DNA of 64,000 nucleotides, from the NCBI RefSeq assembly GCF_900103805.1, contig NZ_FNIB01000007.1, positions 1-64,000 on the forward strand, read 5' to 3'. Source of the stretch: Cryobacterium flavum. GTDB taxonomy: Bacteria > Actinomycetota > Actinomycetes > Actinomycetales > Microbacteriaceae. A program made the translations under genes and the position numbers. The notes below the pieces were generated by a model. The model did no database searches. It saw only the letters and a list, made by a program, of their open reading frames with translations, and was not told the origin of the DNA. Of the stretch, positions 55,107-63,954 are shown piece by piece; the first letter of the stretch is position 1; each line of letters begins with the position of its first letter.

Positions 55107-55490
55107 ATGTCACTGAGCGTCAACTCCGCCCCATCGATCGCTGGGCTCGCCCTGAGCCGAACTTCTGCCCCTCGCGCCACCGAAGAGCAGCCGGGCGATA
55201 AGCTCATGTCTCTGTTGACGGCATCCGATCGCGAGGTCGTTTATCAAGCGACCGGACGTCGAGTCGATGACAGCTCAAAGATTGTGTCCATGTTTGCGGT
55301 CGAAATCGCCTTGGACCGTCAGTCGGGATATCTCTTTGCCGGTCAGGAGATTTCACCGGCGTACCTTCAGCTCCTGGCCACCAAATACGCCGGTGACGAG
55401 TACTCGCAATCATTCGGAGTCGCCATCGACAATGCTTTGAGCTACCTGACCGGGCAGGCGCCCCAAGCGGCCCTCGACGTCACTGCCTGA
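55107..55490 (+). CDS. Hypothetical protein, 127 aa
   Basis: A Ser/Ala-rich start (MSLSVNSAPSIAGLALSRTSA) is followed by a compact alpha/beta segment (MSLLTASDREVVYQATGRRV, MFAVEIALDRQSGYLF, ISPAYLQLLATKYAG). No signal peptide or membrane helix. I recognise no family. Codon use is normal for this genome. Confidence 0.6.
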   Translation: MSLSVNSAPSIAGLALSRTSAPRATEEQPGDKLMSLLTASDREVVYQATGRRVDDSSKIVSMFAVEIALDRQSGYLFAGQEISPAYLQLLATKYAGDEYSQSFGVAIDNALSYLTGQAPQAALDVTA

Positions 55491-55560
55491 CGCCCGTCTC
55501 TCTCCCTGCGGCCCTTGATTTAGCTACCGCTGCTCGCGAACTTCGATGTTAACGAAAAGG

Positions 55561-55722
55561 TCAATCCCTATCGGCCTTCGGGAGGACGCCGCTTCCGAGT
55601 CTTTCGAGGAGGTCGACGGTCTTTTCGGTCGCGTCCCGAATTCGTCTCAACGTGCCGACCACGCTGATGCTCGCGAAGAGGGCTATAAGTATAAGGGCAA
55701 CTTCTGGCCACGTTGGGTTCAT
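55561..55722 (-). CDS. 53-aa single-pass membrane microprotein
   Basis: ATG 55722 to TGA 55561. MNPTWPEVALILIALFASIS gives one transmembrane helix; then VVGTLRRIRDATEKTVDLLERLG is a short amphipathic, coiled-coil-like helix in the cytoplasm. No known family. It lies just before the tentative integrated element and shares the minus strand with its genes. Confidence 0.55.
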   Translation of the reverse strand: MNPTWPEVALILIALFASISVVGTLRRIRDATEKTVDLLERLGSGVLPKADRD

Positions 55723-55775
55723 GCTTTCACGCTAGCCGACGTGTGGACGGGATGCCGCGAGCGGTAGTTCCGCCT

Positions 55776-56024
55776 CTACTCACGGATTGAGAAGAGTTCC
55801 TGCGGCGTTGTAGCAAGAGCGTCGCAAACGAGGGTGAGCGTGGTGAAGCGGATGGCCTTCGCCCGGTTGTTCTTGAGAATCGAGAGGTTGGCCATGGTGA
55901 TGCCGGTGCGAGAAGACAGCTCCGTGAGCGTCATGCCTTTGCTGATTAATACTGCGTCTAAATGGCAGACGATCCGGTGGTTGGTCGAAGTCTCATCGAG
56001 CGATTCAGACAACTCCGTCGACAT
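55776..56024 (-). CDS. XRE-type HTH regulator (DUF2975 partner)
   Basis: 82 residues from ATG 56024, overlapping the DUF2975 gene by 20 bases. It carries a single HTH: VCHLDAVLISKGMTLTELSSRTGITMANLSILKNNRAKAIRFTTLTLVCDAL. This small Xre/YozG type is normally paired with DUF2975 membrane proteins. It may autoregulate through the palindromes near 56700. Confidence 0.9.
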   Translation of the reverse strand: MSTELSESLDETSTNHRIVCHLDAVLISKGMTLTELSSRTGITMANLSILKNNRAKAIRFTTLTLVCDALATTPQELFSIRE

Positions 56025-56679
56025 CCTTCTCGAGTTTTGCGCCGGCCTGGAACGCGGCGGTGAGGGCGAGCGCAACAAGTCCGGCGATGATAATGGACAC
56101 CGGCCACTGCGGGGAGTTGATGTTGATCCCTTGATAGTCGCCGCCGAGGAACCGTTCCTGCTGCTCTGTAGAGACCAATCCGGCTCCGAACAGGAGCCCG
56201 ACGCGTGAGGCGACATAGACGCTCGCGACGGTGTCAGCGAGGGCCTGTGACACCCCGCCGATAAGGAGCGCGAGGCTGAGCCGTCGCCAGTTCGTGACGA
56301 CGAACGGGTCGAAAGGACGTGCCTGCGCTATCCCGCGCAGAACGCGGAGGAGGAAGACCGTCGCTAGAACAATCGTAGCGGCGTGAATGAGCGCCGGAAG
56401 GGCGCACAGGAGGCGCAATGACAGGTCGGCGTCAGCCAATGTGCCGCTCGCGCCGTCGTACAGGTCCGCTTTCAAGAGCTGCGGCAGGTGGGCCAGGGGC
56501 AGTCGGCCGTCAGCGCCACCAAACGCTACCAGCGTGCGCCCGGTTGCGATCGTAATTGCCTGCGTGATGTTGCTCAGAACCGTGAAGCTCGCGACGATCA
56601 GCAGGATCGCGCGGACCACCCTGAAGGCTTTCGGCCGCTCGCGAAGTGGTCGACTATCGATGACATTCCCCTGGACCAT
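56005..56679 (-). CDS. DUF2975 membrane protein
   Basis: 224 residues, four hydrophobic helices (FRVVRAILLIVASFTVLSNI, LIHAATIVLATVFLLRVLRGI, RRLSLALLIGGVSQALAD, SIIIAGLVALALTAAF) with IAQARPFDPFVVTNWRRL as the conserved loop of DUF2975. Function unknown; the XRE partner is coupled downstream. The start is preceded by an AT-rich operator-like region. Confidence 0.9.
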   Translation of the reverse strand: MVQGNVIDSRPLRERPKAFRVVRAILLIVASFTVLSNITQAITIATGRTLVAFGGADGRLPLAHLPQLLKADLYDGASGTLADADLSLRLLCALPALIHAATIVLATVFLLRVLRGIAQARPFDPFVVTNWRRLSLALLIGGVSQALADTVASVYVASRVGLLFGAGLVSTEQQERFLGGDYQGININSPQWPVSIIIAGLVALALTAAFQAGAKLEKDVDGVV

Positions 56680-56697
56680 GAGTTACTCCATATTGTT

Positions 56698-56720
56698 ATT
56701 CAATGTTATTGAATATCAAT
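56698..56720. promoter_or_regulatory. Overlapping palindromes before the DUF2975/XRE operon
   Basis: ATTCAA-TGTTA-TTGAAT (56698-56714) overlaps ATTGA-ATA-TCAAT (56708-56720) in an AT-rich island. Located 19-41 bases upstream of the DUF2975 start: a natural operator for the coupled XRE protein. Confidence 0.55.
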
Positions 56721-56749
56721 ATACACGGAGTCGTGACAGCGTGAGCAAC

Positions 56750-57304
56750 CTACCGGCGTAGCAGTGCAGTGATCTGCGGGAGACCGTCTCGTTCGAGGCT
56801 GTTGAGTACGTCATGTGCTGTTCCAGGCGGATTTGTCCAGGCGTCGGCGATCGCTTGTATCGCTCGATGCACCGCCGGCCCATTGAGGTAAAATTGATCG
56901 ATCAGAAAGTCATCCGGGTGCTTCGCTTCGATGCCCCATTTCTCAAGCTCCCGAGCCGGAAAATCCTTCACGTTGAACGTCACGATGGCCTGAGCGCCGG
57001 ACTTGACGGCCGCCGCGACCACGTGGCGATCGTTCGGGTCGTTCGTGAGACTGATGGCGGGAATCAACTCTTCGTAGCCGGTCACCATGCTGTCGCTGAC
57101 CACGGTGCGCAGGAGCTGGCGTGTTCGGGCCAGCCTCCCCGCGTCGAGGTCCGGCCTGTTCTTCGCAAGGCTTCGGAAGGTCTCCTCCAGGATCTCCTCA
57201 GTCCACTTGGCCTGGACCAGACCGCCGAGGGCAATGCGGATGAGGACGTCTCGGAGCGTTGATGGGTACAGCACGTTCGCGTCATAAACGGCGACGAAAG
57301 TCAC
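56750..57304 (-). CDS. PIN-domain toxin
   Basis: 184 residues. PIN nuclease motifs: the first Asp in VAVYDANVLYPS, Glu in EEILEETFRSL, the Asp pair in SLTNDPNDRHVVAAAV and IVTFNVKDFPARELEKWG. It probably cleaves RNA in the cytoplasm. The start overlaps the HTH gene stop (ATGA), so with it this forms a toxin-antitoxin pair. Confidence 0.92.
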   Translation of the reverse strand: MTFVAVYDANVLYPSTLRDVLIRIALGGLVQAKWTEEILEETFRSLAKNRPDLDAGRLARTRQLLRTVVSDSMVTGYEELIPAISLTNDPNDRHVVAAAVKSGAQAIVTFNVKDFPARELEKWGIEAKHPDDFLIDQFYLNGPAVHRAIQAIADAWTNPPGTAHDVLNSLERDGLPQITALLRR

Positions 57305-57756
57305 CGCGCGACGCCCATCTCCTGACCGAGCCGAGTGAGTTCGTCCGCTGCTGACCGACCTCGTACATCGTTGTCGCGCTGGTATCCAAGAAGGGAATCG
57401 GCTCGGATTCGACGGTGGGTTCCGACTAGTCGGTAAGCGATTCGACCCTCGTTGAGCATTTTCACCACGAATGGCCGTGAGACGTTGAGGATTTCAGCCG
57501 CCTGTTGAGTCGTCAGCTCGGCGTGCAGTGGCACGATGCTCACGCTCTGGCCGGCAGCCATGTTTGCGAGCACCGACACCAGCAAGTCGATCGCTGCGCG
57601 GGGGACCACCACCGGTTCGGCCTCGTCGGCCACGGTGAGTGTGACCGGCCCGTCCTGGCCCTGGTGCTCGGCCAGCACGCGCCGCACTGAAATCAAGGCG
57701 GTCCTGGCCAGCTCTTGATCTGGATTCGGCAGAAGGTGCTCCATGGTGAATGCCAT
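57301..57756 (-). CDS. HTH (excisionase-like) antitoxin of the PIN pair
   Basis: 151 residues from ATG 57756 (57744 also possible). A linker with VTLTVADEAEPVVVPRAAIDLLVSVLANMAAGQ precedes an excisionase-like HTH: LTTQQAAEILNVSRPFVVKMLNEGRIAYRLVGTHRRIRADSLLGY. It is the DNA-binding antitoxin that neutralises the PIN protein and represses the pair. Coupled by a 4-base overlap. Confidence 0.9.
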   Translation of the reverse strand: MAFTMEHLLPNPDQELARTALISVRRVLAEHQGQDGPVTLTVADEAEPVVVPRAAIDLLVSVLANMAAGQSVSIVPLHAELTTQQAAEILNVSRPFVVKMLNEGRIAYRLVGTHRRIRADSLLGYQRDNDVRGRSAADELTRLGQEMGVAR

Positions 57757-57956
57757 GACCACATTCAAACACGTAACACGGCCTAAACGCAATAAACGAA
57801 TCTTGGCGTGCTCAGCCCGCATTGCCCCGGCGCGGGCGCTGGCGCCATGGATGCACGTGCGACAGAATTGCACCTAGCAAGTCCTGCACCCCGTCTCGAA
57901 GGCCCGGACCGGGAGCGCGCTCGCGGTCGTGGCCTCGTGCAATGGGAGGGCCACCA

Positions 57957-59057
57957 ATGGGAAGCGTGAGCGCCTACGCGACGGCGAACGGGAAGCGCTA
58001 CCGAGTGCAGTACCGCAAGCCGGATCGGTCCGCGACAAGCAAGCGTGGCTTCATCACGAAGCGGGAAGCCATCCTGTTCCTGGCCTCCGTGGAGGTCGCC
58101 AAGAGCCACGGAGCCTACCTGGACCCGAGTCGGTCGCGGGTGACGGTGGCCGAGTGGATGGAGCGGTGGCTCGCCACACGCAGTGACCTGCGACCCCCCA
58201 CACTTGACCGCGTCGAGGGGATCATTCGACGCAATATCGTGTTGACTCTGGGACGAGTGCCGCTCAGCGAACTTCAGCGCATCGACGTGCAGGAGTGGGC
58301 GGCGAAGCTGTCGGAGAACCAGGCAGCGTGGTCGGTGCGCAAAATCGTCAACACCCTGGGCGCGGCCCTGCAACTGGCCGTCGACGACGGCCGCATCCCG
58401 GCCAATCCGGCTGCACGCCTCAAGTTGCCCAAAGTGTCGAAGGTCTCGAAGCGGTATCTGAGCCACGAGCAGGTCAGAGACCTCTCAGCGGCCGCAGAAC
58501 GGCGCGGCAGTCGCTACGGGCTCGTGGTGCTGGTTCTGAGCTATTGCGGTCTGCGCTGGGGCGAATTGGCCGGCCTGACCGTCGCCGACATCGATCTGAC
58601 CCGCAGCAGGCTTGAGATTCGGCACACCATGATCGAGGTGAACGGCTACCTCGTCGAATCCACGCCCAAGACCTACGAGGAACGGTCCATTCCCGTGCCT
58701 GCCTTCGTGGTCGAGCTCCTGCGCGTTGCTGTCGCCGACCGCGCAGCGACCGAGCACGTCTTTGTCGGCCTGCGTGGCGGGGGAGTGCTGCGCAATCGCG
58801 TGTTCCGGCGCGGGTTCCTCACTGCGGCCGCCGACGAAATCGGGGTGCCGGGTTTGACGCCTCACGAACTACGTCACACCTGCGCCAGCCTGGCCGTTTC
58901 AGCGGGCGCAAACGTGAAAGCACTGCAGCGGATGCTCGGCCATGCGTCGGCCAAAGAGACTCTCGACACCTATGCAGACCTCTTCGACTCGGACTTAGAC
59001 AGCGTTGCAGTCGCGTTGAATCACGTAGTCGAGGCGCTAAGTGAAGTCAAAATGTAG
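57957..59057 (+). CDS. Tyrosine-type site-specific integrase
   Basis: 366 residues from ATG 57957 (RBS GGGAGG). The N-terminal SAM-like core-binding domain is followed by the catalytic tetrad: Arg in CGLRWGELAGL, Lys region in TPKTYEERSIPVP, HxxR in TPHELRHTCA, His in MLGHASAKETL and the nucleophile Tyr in DTYADLF. It is close to the 3' end of tRNA-Arg, the usual target. No excisionase of the Xis type or phage structural genes are seen, so the element is small or degraded. Confidence 0.94.
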   Translation: MGSVSAYATANGKRYRVQYRKPDRSATSKRGFITKREAILFLASVEVAKSHGAYLDPSRSRVTVAEWMERWLATRSDLRPPTLDRVEGIIRRNIVLTLGRVPLSELQRIDVQEWAAKLSENQAAWSVRKIVNTLGAALQLAVDDGRIPANPAARLKLPKVSKVSKRYLSHEQVRDLSAAAERRGSRYGLVVLVLSYCGLRWGELAGLTVADIDLTRSRLEIRHTMIEVNGYLVESTPKTYEERSIPVPAFVVELLRVAVADRAATEHVFVGLRGGGVLRNRVFRRGFLTAAADEIGVPGLTPHELRHTCASLAVSAGANVKALQRMLGHASAKETLDTYADLFDSDLDSVAVALNHVVEALSEVKM

Positions 59058-59121
59058 TCAGACGGCCAAATCTTCCAAATCGTGATGGGAAGACAACGGG
59101 CCTTGACCGGGCCTTTCTTGG

Positions 59122-59193
59122 TGTGCCCCCAGGCAGATTCGAACTGCCGCCCCTGCCTCCGGAGGGCAGTGCTCTATCCCCTGAGCTATGGGG
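59122..59193 (-). tRNA. tRNA-Arg (anticodon CCG)
   Basis: 72 bases. Acceptor stem GCCCCCA/TGGGGGC plus discriminator A; D-arm AGCTCAGGGGATAGAGCA; anticodon stem CTGCC-CTCCGGA-GGCAG reading CCG; T-arm with TTCGAAT. No encoded CCA. Its 3' end faces the integrase gene, 64 bases after that stop, as in integrated elements. Confidence 0.95.
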
Positions 59194-59264
59194 GCCAGGG
59201 TGATTCAAGGTTAGCATCATGCCCCGGCTGCCAAGACCCACCACGGGTCAGCCGACAAAATCTG

Positions 59265-59909
59265 CTAGCCGAGGTGCGAGAGCACCGTCGAGATGAGGGG
59301 CTCGGCATCGCCGGGCTCGAAGAACGCGGCGGTGCTGAGAGTGACCCAGTACTTTTCCGTGAAGACCTGCGCTTGACCGACGCCACCGGCATAGGTGAAG
59401 AAGCCGTCCACAGCCGGCGGGGTGCCGTAGCTGGGAACGGCCTGGCTATCGGCATCCGCTTGATGCTTGAGCGTGGTCATCAGCACATCGTTGGGGGCCA
59501 CGACCGAGATCTCGATGAGCTCGCCGCTGGTCTGGTTTGACCAGCCGCAGGTCAGGCCGTTGTACGTTGCGGCGGTCTCGCCCAGACTGCCGGCACTCGG
59601 CGAGTAGTTGGGAGCGGTGCCATAGTTGGGGTTGAAATCGTAGACATCCTGCAGGGTGAGCAGGTCGCCACAGGTCTGCGTGATCGCGGATCCGGTCGCT
59701 TCCGGCGTCGGAGACGATGACGGCGCAGCGCTCTCGGTGGGGTCAGCGGATGCCCCACTCGTTGCGGTCGCAGAATCCGTGGGCTTCGGCTCGTCGCCAC
59801 CACTGCACCCGGTCATAACGAGGGCGAACAGCGTGCCAGCGGCGAGCAGGACGCTCGCCCGGCCACGAGTGGAACGAACGAGAGTGGGGTAGACGCGTGT
59901 ATCAGTCAC
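59265..59909 (-). CDS. Secreted lipoprotein, hypothetical
   Basis: 214 residues with a lipobox (ALVMTGC, Cys35) after a hydrophobic segment. A Ser/Thr/Pro-rich linker (TDSATATSGASADPTESA) and a globular domain follow, with a Cys pair (TCGDLLTLQDVYDFNPNYGTAP ... LTCGW). It resembles DUF3558-like actinobacterial lipoproteins in layout only. It is anchored outside the membrane; divergent from argS. Confidence 0.8.
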   Translation of the reverse strand: MTDTRVYPTLVRSTRGRASVLLAAGTLFALVMTGCSGGDEPKPTDSATATSGASADPTESAAPSSSPTPEATGSAITQTCGDLLTLQDVYDFNPNYGTAPNYSPSAGSLGETAATYNGLTCGWSNQTSGELIEISVVAPNDVLMTTLKHQADADSQAVPSYGTPPAVDGFFTYAGGVGQAQVFTEKYWVTLSTAAFFEPGDAEPLISTVLSHLG

Positions 59910-59950
59910 GCGTTGACCTTACCAACAGGAGGGGCCGGTACGATTGACCG

Positions 59951-61627
59951 GTGACTCCTGCCGAACTCTCCCAGTCCCTGTTTGACCTCATTCTCGACGT
60001 CAGCGAGCGCCGACGTGAGGCTGACACTGTTGGGGTAGACCTCGGACTCACCCTCGCCGACGTCGCTGTCGAACGCCCACGCAACCGCGACCACGGCGAC
60101 TGGGCCTCAAGCATCGCGCTCAAGATCGCCAAGCCCCTCGGTGCCAACCCGCGCGAAATCGCCGCCGAACTGGCCGCCGGTCTCGAACAGCTGAGCGATG
60201 TGGCATCCGTTGAAATCGCCGGCCCCGGTTTCATCAACATTCGCCTCGAAGCGGCGGCGGCCGGCGCACTCGCGCAGACCATCGTGAACCTCGGCGACGC
60301 CTACGGCACCGGTCACCTCTACGACGGCCTCAAGATCAACCTCGAATTCGTCTCGGCCAACCCCACCGGACCGATCCACATGGGCGGTGTGCGCTGGGCC
60401 GCCGTCGGCGACAGCCTCGCTCGCGTGCTCCAGGCCGAGGGCGCCGACGTCACCCGCGAGTACTACTTCAACGACCACGGTTCGCAGATCGACCGCTTCG
60501 CCCGCAGCGTGCTGGCCAGCTACCTCGGCGAGCCCACCCCGGAAGACGGCTACGGAGGAGCCTACATCGGCGACATCACCGCCAACGTACTCGCGAAGTA
60601 CGACGGCGACGTCGCGGCCCTGCCCCGCGAGGAACAGCAGGAGGTGTTCCGCTCCATCGGCGTCGACCTCATGTTCACCGAGATCAAAGAGAAGCTGCAC
60701 AGCTTCGGCGTGGACTTCGACGTGTACTTTCACGAAGACTCCCTGCACGAATCCGGCGCCGTCAACCGTGCCATCGATCGCCTGCGCGAACAGGGCCACA
60801 TCTTCGAAGCGGATGGCGCCATCTGGCTGCGCACGACCACCTTTGGCGACGATCGTGACCGGGTCATCATTCGCTCCAACGGCGAACCCGCCTACATCTC
60901 GGGCGACCTCGGCTACTACCTCGACAAGCGTGAGCGCGGCTTCGACCAGTGCCTGATCATGCTCGGCGCCGACCACCACGGCTACGTCGGCCGCATGATG
61001 GCGATGGTCTCAGCCTTCGGTGACGAACCGGGCGTGAACCTGCAGATTCTGATCGGCCAGATGGTCAACCTGCTCAAAGACGGCGAGCCGGTGCGCATGT
61101 CGAAGCGCGCCGGCACCATCGTCACCCTCGACGACCTCGTCGACGCGGTCGGGGTCGATGCCGGCCGGTATGCGCTGGTACGCTCGAACAGCGACTCGCA
61201 GCTCGACATCGACCTCGACCTGCTCGGCAAACGCACCAACGACAACCCGGTCTTCTACGTGCAATACGCCCATGCCCGTACGTCGGCCGTGGCGCGCAAT
61301 GCCACCGCGAGCGGCGTCGAACGCACCGTCTTCGCCCCCGAGCTGCTCGTGCACGACAGCGAATCCGCGCTGCTCGGCGTGCTGCAGGAGTACCCGCGCA
61401 TCGTCGCCCAGGCCGCCGAACTACGCGAGCCGCACCGCGTGGCCCGCTACATCGAAGAGGTCGCCGGCTACTACCACCGCTGGTACGACAACTGCCGGGT
61501 CATTCCGCTCGGTGACGAACCGGTCACCGACCTGCACCGTACCCGCCTGTGGCTCAACGACGCCACCGGCCAGGTGATTCGCAACGGCCTCGGCCTGCTC
61601 GGCGTCACTGCCCCGGAGCGCATGTGA
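59951..61627 (+). CDS. argS: Arginyl-tRNA synthetase
   Basis: 558 residues from GTG 59951. Class I synthetase: N-terminal Add-1 domain, HIGH-type motif in [14 protein letters not shown] (about 137-150), KMSKS-type motif in [16 protein letters not shown], and the Arg-specific C-terminal helical domain ending [12 protein letters not shown]. It charges tRNA-Arg; a tRNA-Arg gene lies 760 bases away. The next gene overlaps its stop. Confidence 0.98.
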   Translation: MTPAELSQSLFDLILDVSERRREADTVGVDLGLTLADVAVERPRNRDHGDWASSIALKIAKPLGANPREIAAELAAGLEQLSDVASVEIAGPGFINIRLEAAAAGALAQTIVNLGDAYGTGHLYDGLKINLEFVSANPTGPIHMGGVRWAAVGDSLARVLQAEGADVTREYYFNDHGSQIDRFARSVLASYLGEPTPEDGYGGAYIGDITANVLAKYDGDVAALPREEQQEVFRSIGVDLMFTEIKEKLHSFGVDFDVYFHEDSLHESGAVNRAIDRLREQGHIFEADGAIWLRTTTFGDDRDRVIIRSNGEPAYISGDLGYYLDKRERGFDQCLIMLGADHHGYVGRMMAMVSAFGDEPGVNLQILIGQMVNLLKDGEPVRMSKRAGTIVTLDDLVDAVGVDAGRYALVRSNSDSQLDIDLDLLGKRTNDNPVFYVQYAHARTSAVARNATASGVERTVFAPELLVHDSESALLGVLQEYPRIVAQAAELREPHRVARYIEEVAGYYHRWYDNCRVIPLGDEPVTDLHRTRLWLNDATGQVIRNGLGLLGVTAPERM

Positions 61628-62391
61628 TCATGGCCAGAACCAAACGTCGTGGCCTCGTTCCGCTGATCATCGTGGGCGTGCTCGCCGTGCTGCTCGTCGG
61701 CGCCTACTTTCTGGTAGACGGCGGGCTGCGCGCCTTCGCGCAGGACACCGCTGAGAAAGAAATCACCAAGAGCATGCCCGCCTCGGTGACCGGTGACGTC
61801 ACCGTCACCATCGGCGGCACCTCGGTGATCGCCCAGTTCATCGCCGGCAGCTTCGACCAGGTGGAACTGACCGCACCCAGCCTCACGGTAGACGGCGTGC
61901 CGGCATCCGTTCACGTCGTGGCTCGTGATGTGTCGACCAACACCGCCAAGGCCATCGGCTCGCTCACCGCGACCCTCGACGTGGACCAGGCCGCGCTCAA
62001 CCAGCTGGTTCAGGCCTCCGGCACGGCTCCGGCTGACGCCGTGATGACCCTCGGTGCCGGCGTCGTCACCTACACCGGCACGGTGAAATTGTTCGAGTTC
62101 AACGTGGGCTACAGCGCCACCGCCACGGCAACCGCCGCCGGTGACACAGTGAACATCGCGCCCACCGAAGCCACCGTCACGAGCGGCGTCGGCGACATCG
62201 ATGCGACACCCCTGGTCAATCTGATTCTCCAGCAGGCGCCCATCAGCGTCTGCGTCGCTGGGTACCTGCCCGAAGGCGTCGAACTGAACGGTGTCGACAT
62301 TTCTCCCGAGCGGGCACGCGTTACGCTGGAGTCGAGCACGCTTATGCTCACCCGGCAGTCGCTGACCACCCTCGGCACCTGCTCCGGCTAA
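61624..62391 (+). CDS. DUF2993 membrane-anchored protein
   Basis: 255 residues from GTG 61624 (GTGA overlap with argS; ATG 61630 is 6 bases on). A single N-terminal transmembrane helix ([21 protein letters not shown]) is followed by the DUF2993 domain: [22 protein letters not shown], the beta-rich [11 protein letters not shown] and [17 protein letters not shown]. Function unknown; it is often found in this argS-lysA neighbourhood in actinobacteria. The outward domain has a single conserved Cys pair (ISVCVAG, TLGTCSG). Confidence 0.85.
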   Translation: MIMARTKRRGLVPLIIVGVLAVLLVGAYFLVDGGLRAFAQDTAEKEITKSMPASVTGDVTVTIGGTSVIAQFIAGSFDQVELTAPSLTVDGVPASVHVVARDVSTNTAKAIGSLTATLDVDQAALNQLVQASGTAPADAVMTLGAGVVTYTGTVKLFEFNVGYSATATATAAGDTVNIAPTEATVTSGVGDIDATPLVNLILQQAPISVCVAGYLPEGVELNGVDISPERARVTLESSTLMLTRQSLTTLGTCSG

Positions 62392-62415
62392 TTCGAACCT
62401 CGCCACCTGCGGCGG

Positions 62416-62421
62416 TAGAAT
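62416..62421 (+). promoter_or_regulatory. Candidate -10 box for lysA
   Basis: TAGAAT with TTCGAA 18 bases upstream. It would give a ~100-base untranslated leader before GTG 62527. Position fits; not proven. Confidence 0.4.
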
Positions 62422-62526
62422 CCAGTCAGGCACGCCCCATTCGCGGGCTGGCTCATTTTCCGGCTTCAGGGACCAATCCGGGTTCGCTCGCTGAGATTCC
62501 CCTTCGACTCTCGTGAGGTACTTCCC

Positions 62527-63954
62527 GTGACACTTGATCCCTCGGACGGCTCGTCCAACCCACTGGCACCCGACTGGCTGCACATTCCCGCCGACGCCAA
62601 TGCGCTCGCCCCCGGACTCTGGCCGACCTCGACCATTCGCAGCGGCACCGGCGAACTCGTGCTCGGCGGAGTGAGTGCCACGGCCCTCGCCGCCGAATTC
62701 GGCACCCCTCTCTATGTCATCGACGAAACGGATGCCCGCTCCCGCGCCGCCGAGCTGCTCGCCGTGTTCCAGACCGAGTTCGCCCGCATCGGCACAAGTG
62801 CCAAGGTGTACTACGCCGGCAAAGCCTTTCTCTCCACCGAGATCGTGCGCTGGATGACCGCCGCCGGCCTCAACATCGACGTGTGCAGCGGCGGCGAACT
62901 CGCCGTCGCGCTGGCCGGCGGCGCGGACCCGGCCCGGCTCGGCTTTCACGGCAATAACAAATCCCTGGCCGAACTCGATGAGGCCACCCGGGTCGGTGTC
63001 GGCACGATCGTGATCGACAGCGAGGTCGAAATCGGCCGCGTCGCCGAAGCGGCAGCCCGCAACGGCCGCGTGCAGAACGTGCGTCTGCGCGTGAACAGCG
63101 GCGTGCACGCGCACACCCACAATTTTCTGGCCACCTCGCACGAAGACCAGAAATTCGGCATCGTGCTCAGTGACGCGCCCAGGCTGGTCGCGCTGATTCG
63201 CGCTGAACCAGCGCTCAATTTCGTCGGTCTGCACTGCCATATCGGGTCGCAGATCTTCGGCGCCGACGGATTCGCCGAGTCGGCCGCACGTCTGCTCGAG
63301 CTGCACGCCACCCTGCTGGCGGATGGTCCGGTGCCGGAGCTGAACCTGGGCGGCGGCTTCGGTATCGCCTACACGAGCGCCGACGAACCCACTCCGATTC
63401 GCGAACTCGCTCGAGCCCTGGCCGACATCGTCGCCGCCGAGTGCGATCGGCTGGGCATCCCGCTGCCGGTCGTGGCTTTCGAACCCGGCCGGGTCATCAT
63501 CGGTCGCTCCGGCGTGAGCCTGTACCGGGTCGGCACGACCAAGGCCGTCGACGTCTCGGGTACGCAGCGGCTCTATGTCAGCGTCGATGGCGGCATGAGC
63601 GACAACGTGCGCCCCGCCCTCTACGGCGCCGACTATGCCGTACGCCTCGCCGACCGTACGTCGACCGAACCTCCGGTGCTCGTGCGTATCGCCGGCAAAC
63701 ACTGCGAGAGCGGCGACATCGTCGTCGACGCTGACTATCTGCCCGGGGATGTGACCCCAGGCGACCTGCTCGCCGTGCCCGCCACCGGCGCCTACTGCTG
63801 GGCACTGTCCAACAACTACAACTATCAGGGCCGCGCGCCCGTCGTCGCTGTGCGCAATGGCACAGCGCGTGTTCTGGTGCGCGGCGAAACGATTGCCGAC
63901 CTGCTCGCGCGGGACACCGGGGCCATGCCGCCCACCAACGGAGGAGAATCTTGA
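62527..63954 (+). CDS. lysA: Diaminopimelate decarboxylase
   Basis: 475 residues from GTG 62527. Fold-type III PLP enzyme: the Schiff-base Lys in KVYYAGKAFLSTEI, the phosphate loop LNLGGGFGIAY, GLHCHIGSQIF, FEPGRVIIGRSG and the C-terminal GKHCESGDIV with the catalytic Cys. It makes L-lysine from meso-diaminopimelate. The next gene starts at TTG 63951 within its stop, so lysA and hom are coupled. Confidence 0.98.
   Translation: MTLDPSDGSSNPLAPDWLHIPADANALAPGLWPTSTIRSGTGELVLGGVSATALAAEFGTPLYVIDETDARSRAAELLAVFQTEFARIGTSAKVYYAGKAFLSTEIVRWMTAAGLNIDVCSGGELAVALAGGADPARLGFHGNNKSLAELDEATRVGVGTIVIDSEVEIGRVAEAAARNGRVQNVRLRVNSGVHAHTHNFLATSHEDQKFGIVLSDAPRLVALIRAEPALNFVGLHCHIGSQIFGADGFAESAARLLELHATLLADGPVPELNLGGGFGIAYTSADEPTPIRELARALADIVAAECDRLGIPLPVVAFEPGRVIIGRSGVSLYRVGTTKAVDVSGTQRLYVSVDGGMSDNVRPALYGADYAVRLADRTSTEPPVLVRIAGKHCESGDIVVDADYLPGDVTPGDLLAVPATGAYCWALSNNYNYQGRAPVVAVRNGTARVLVRGETIADLLARDTGAMPPTNGGES

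Noticed and set aside
55546..55767. 73-codon plus-strand ORF
   Set aside because: Antisense to the better-looking 53-aa membrane microprotein; no RBS or motif.
59057..59122. attL/attR pair for the integrase
   Set aside because: The tRNA-Arg 3' end is a natural att site but I did not find a second copy in the window, so no element boundary is called.
61471..63702. 743-codon minus-strand ORF
   Set aside because: Antisense to argS, DUF2993 and lysA, all well supported.
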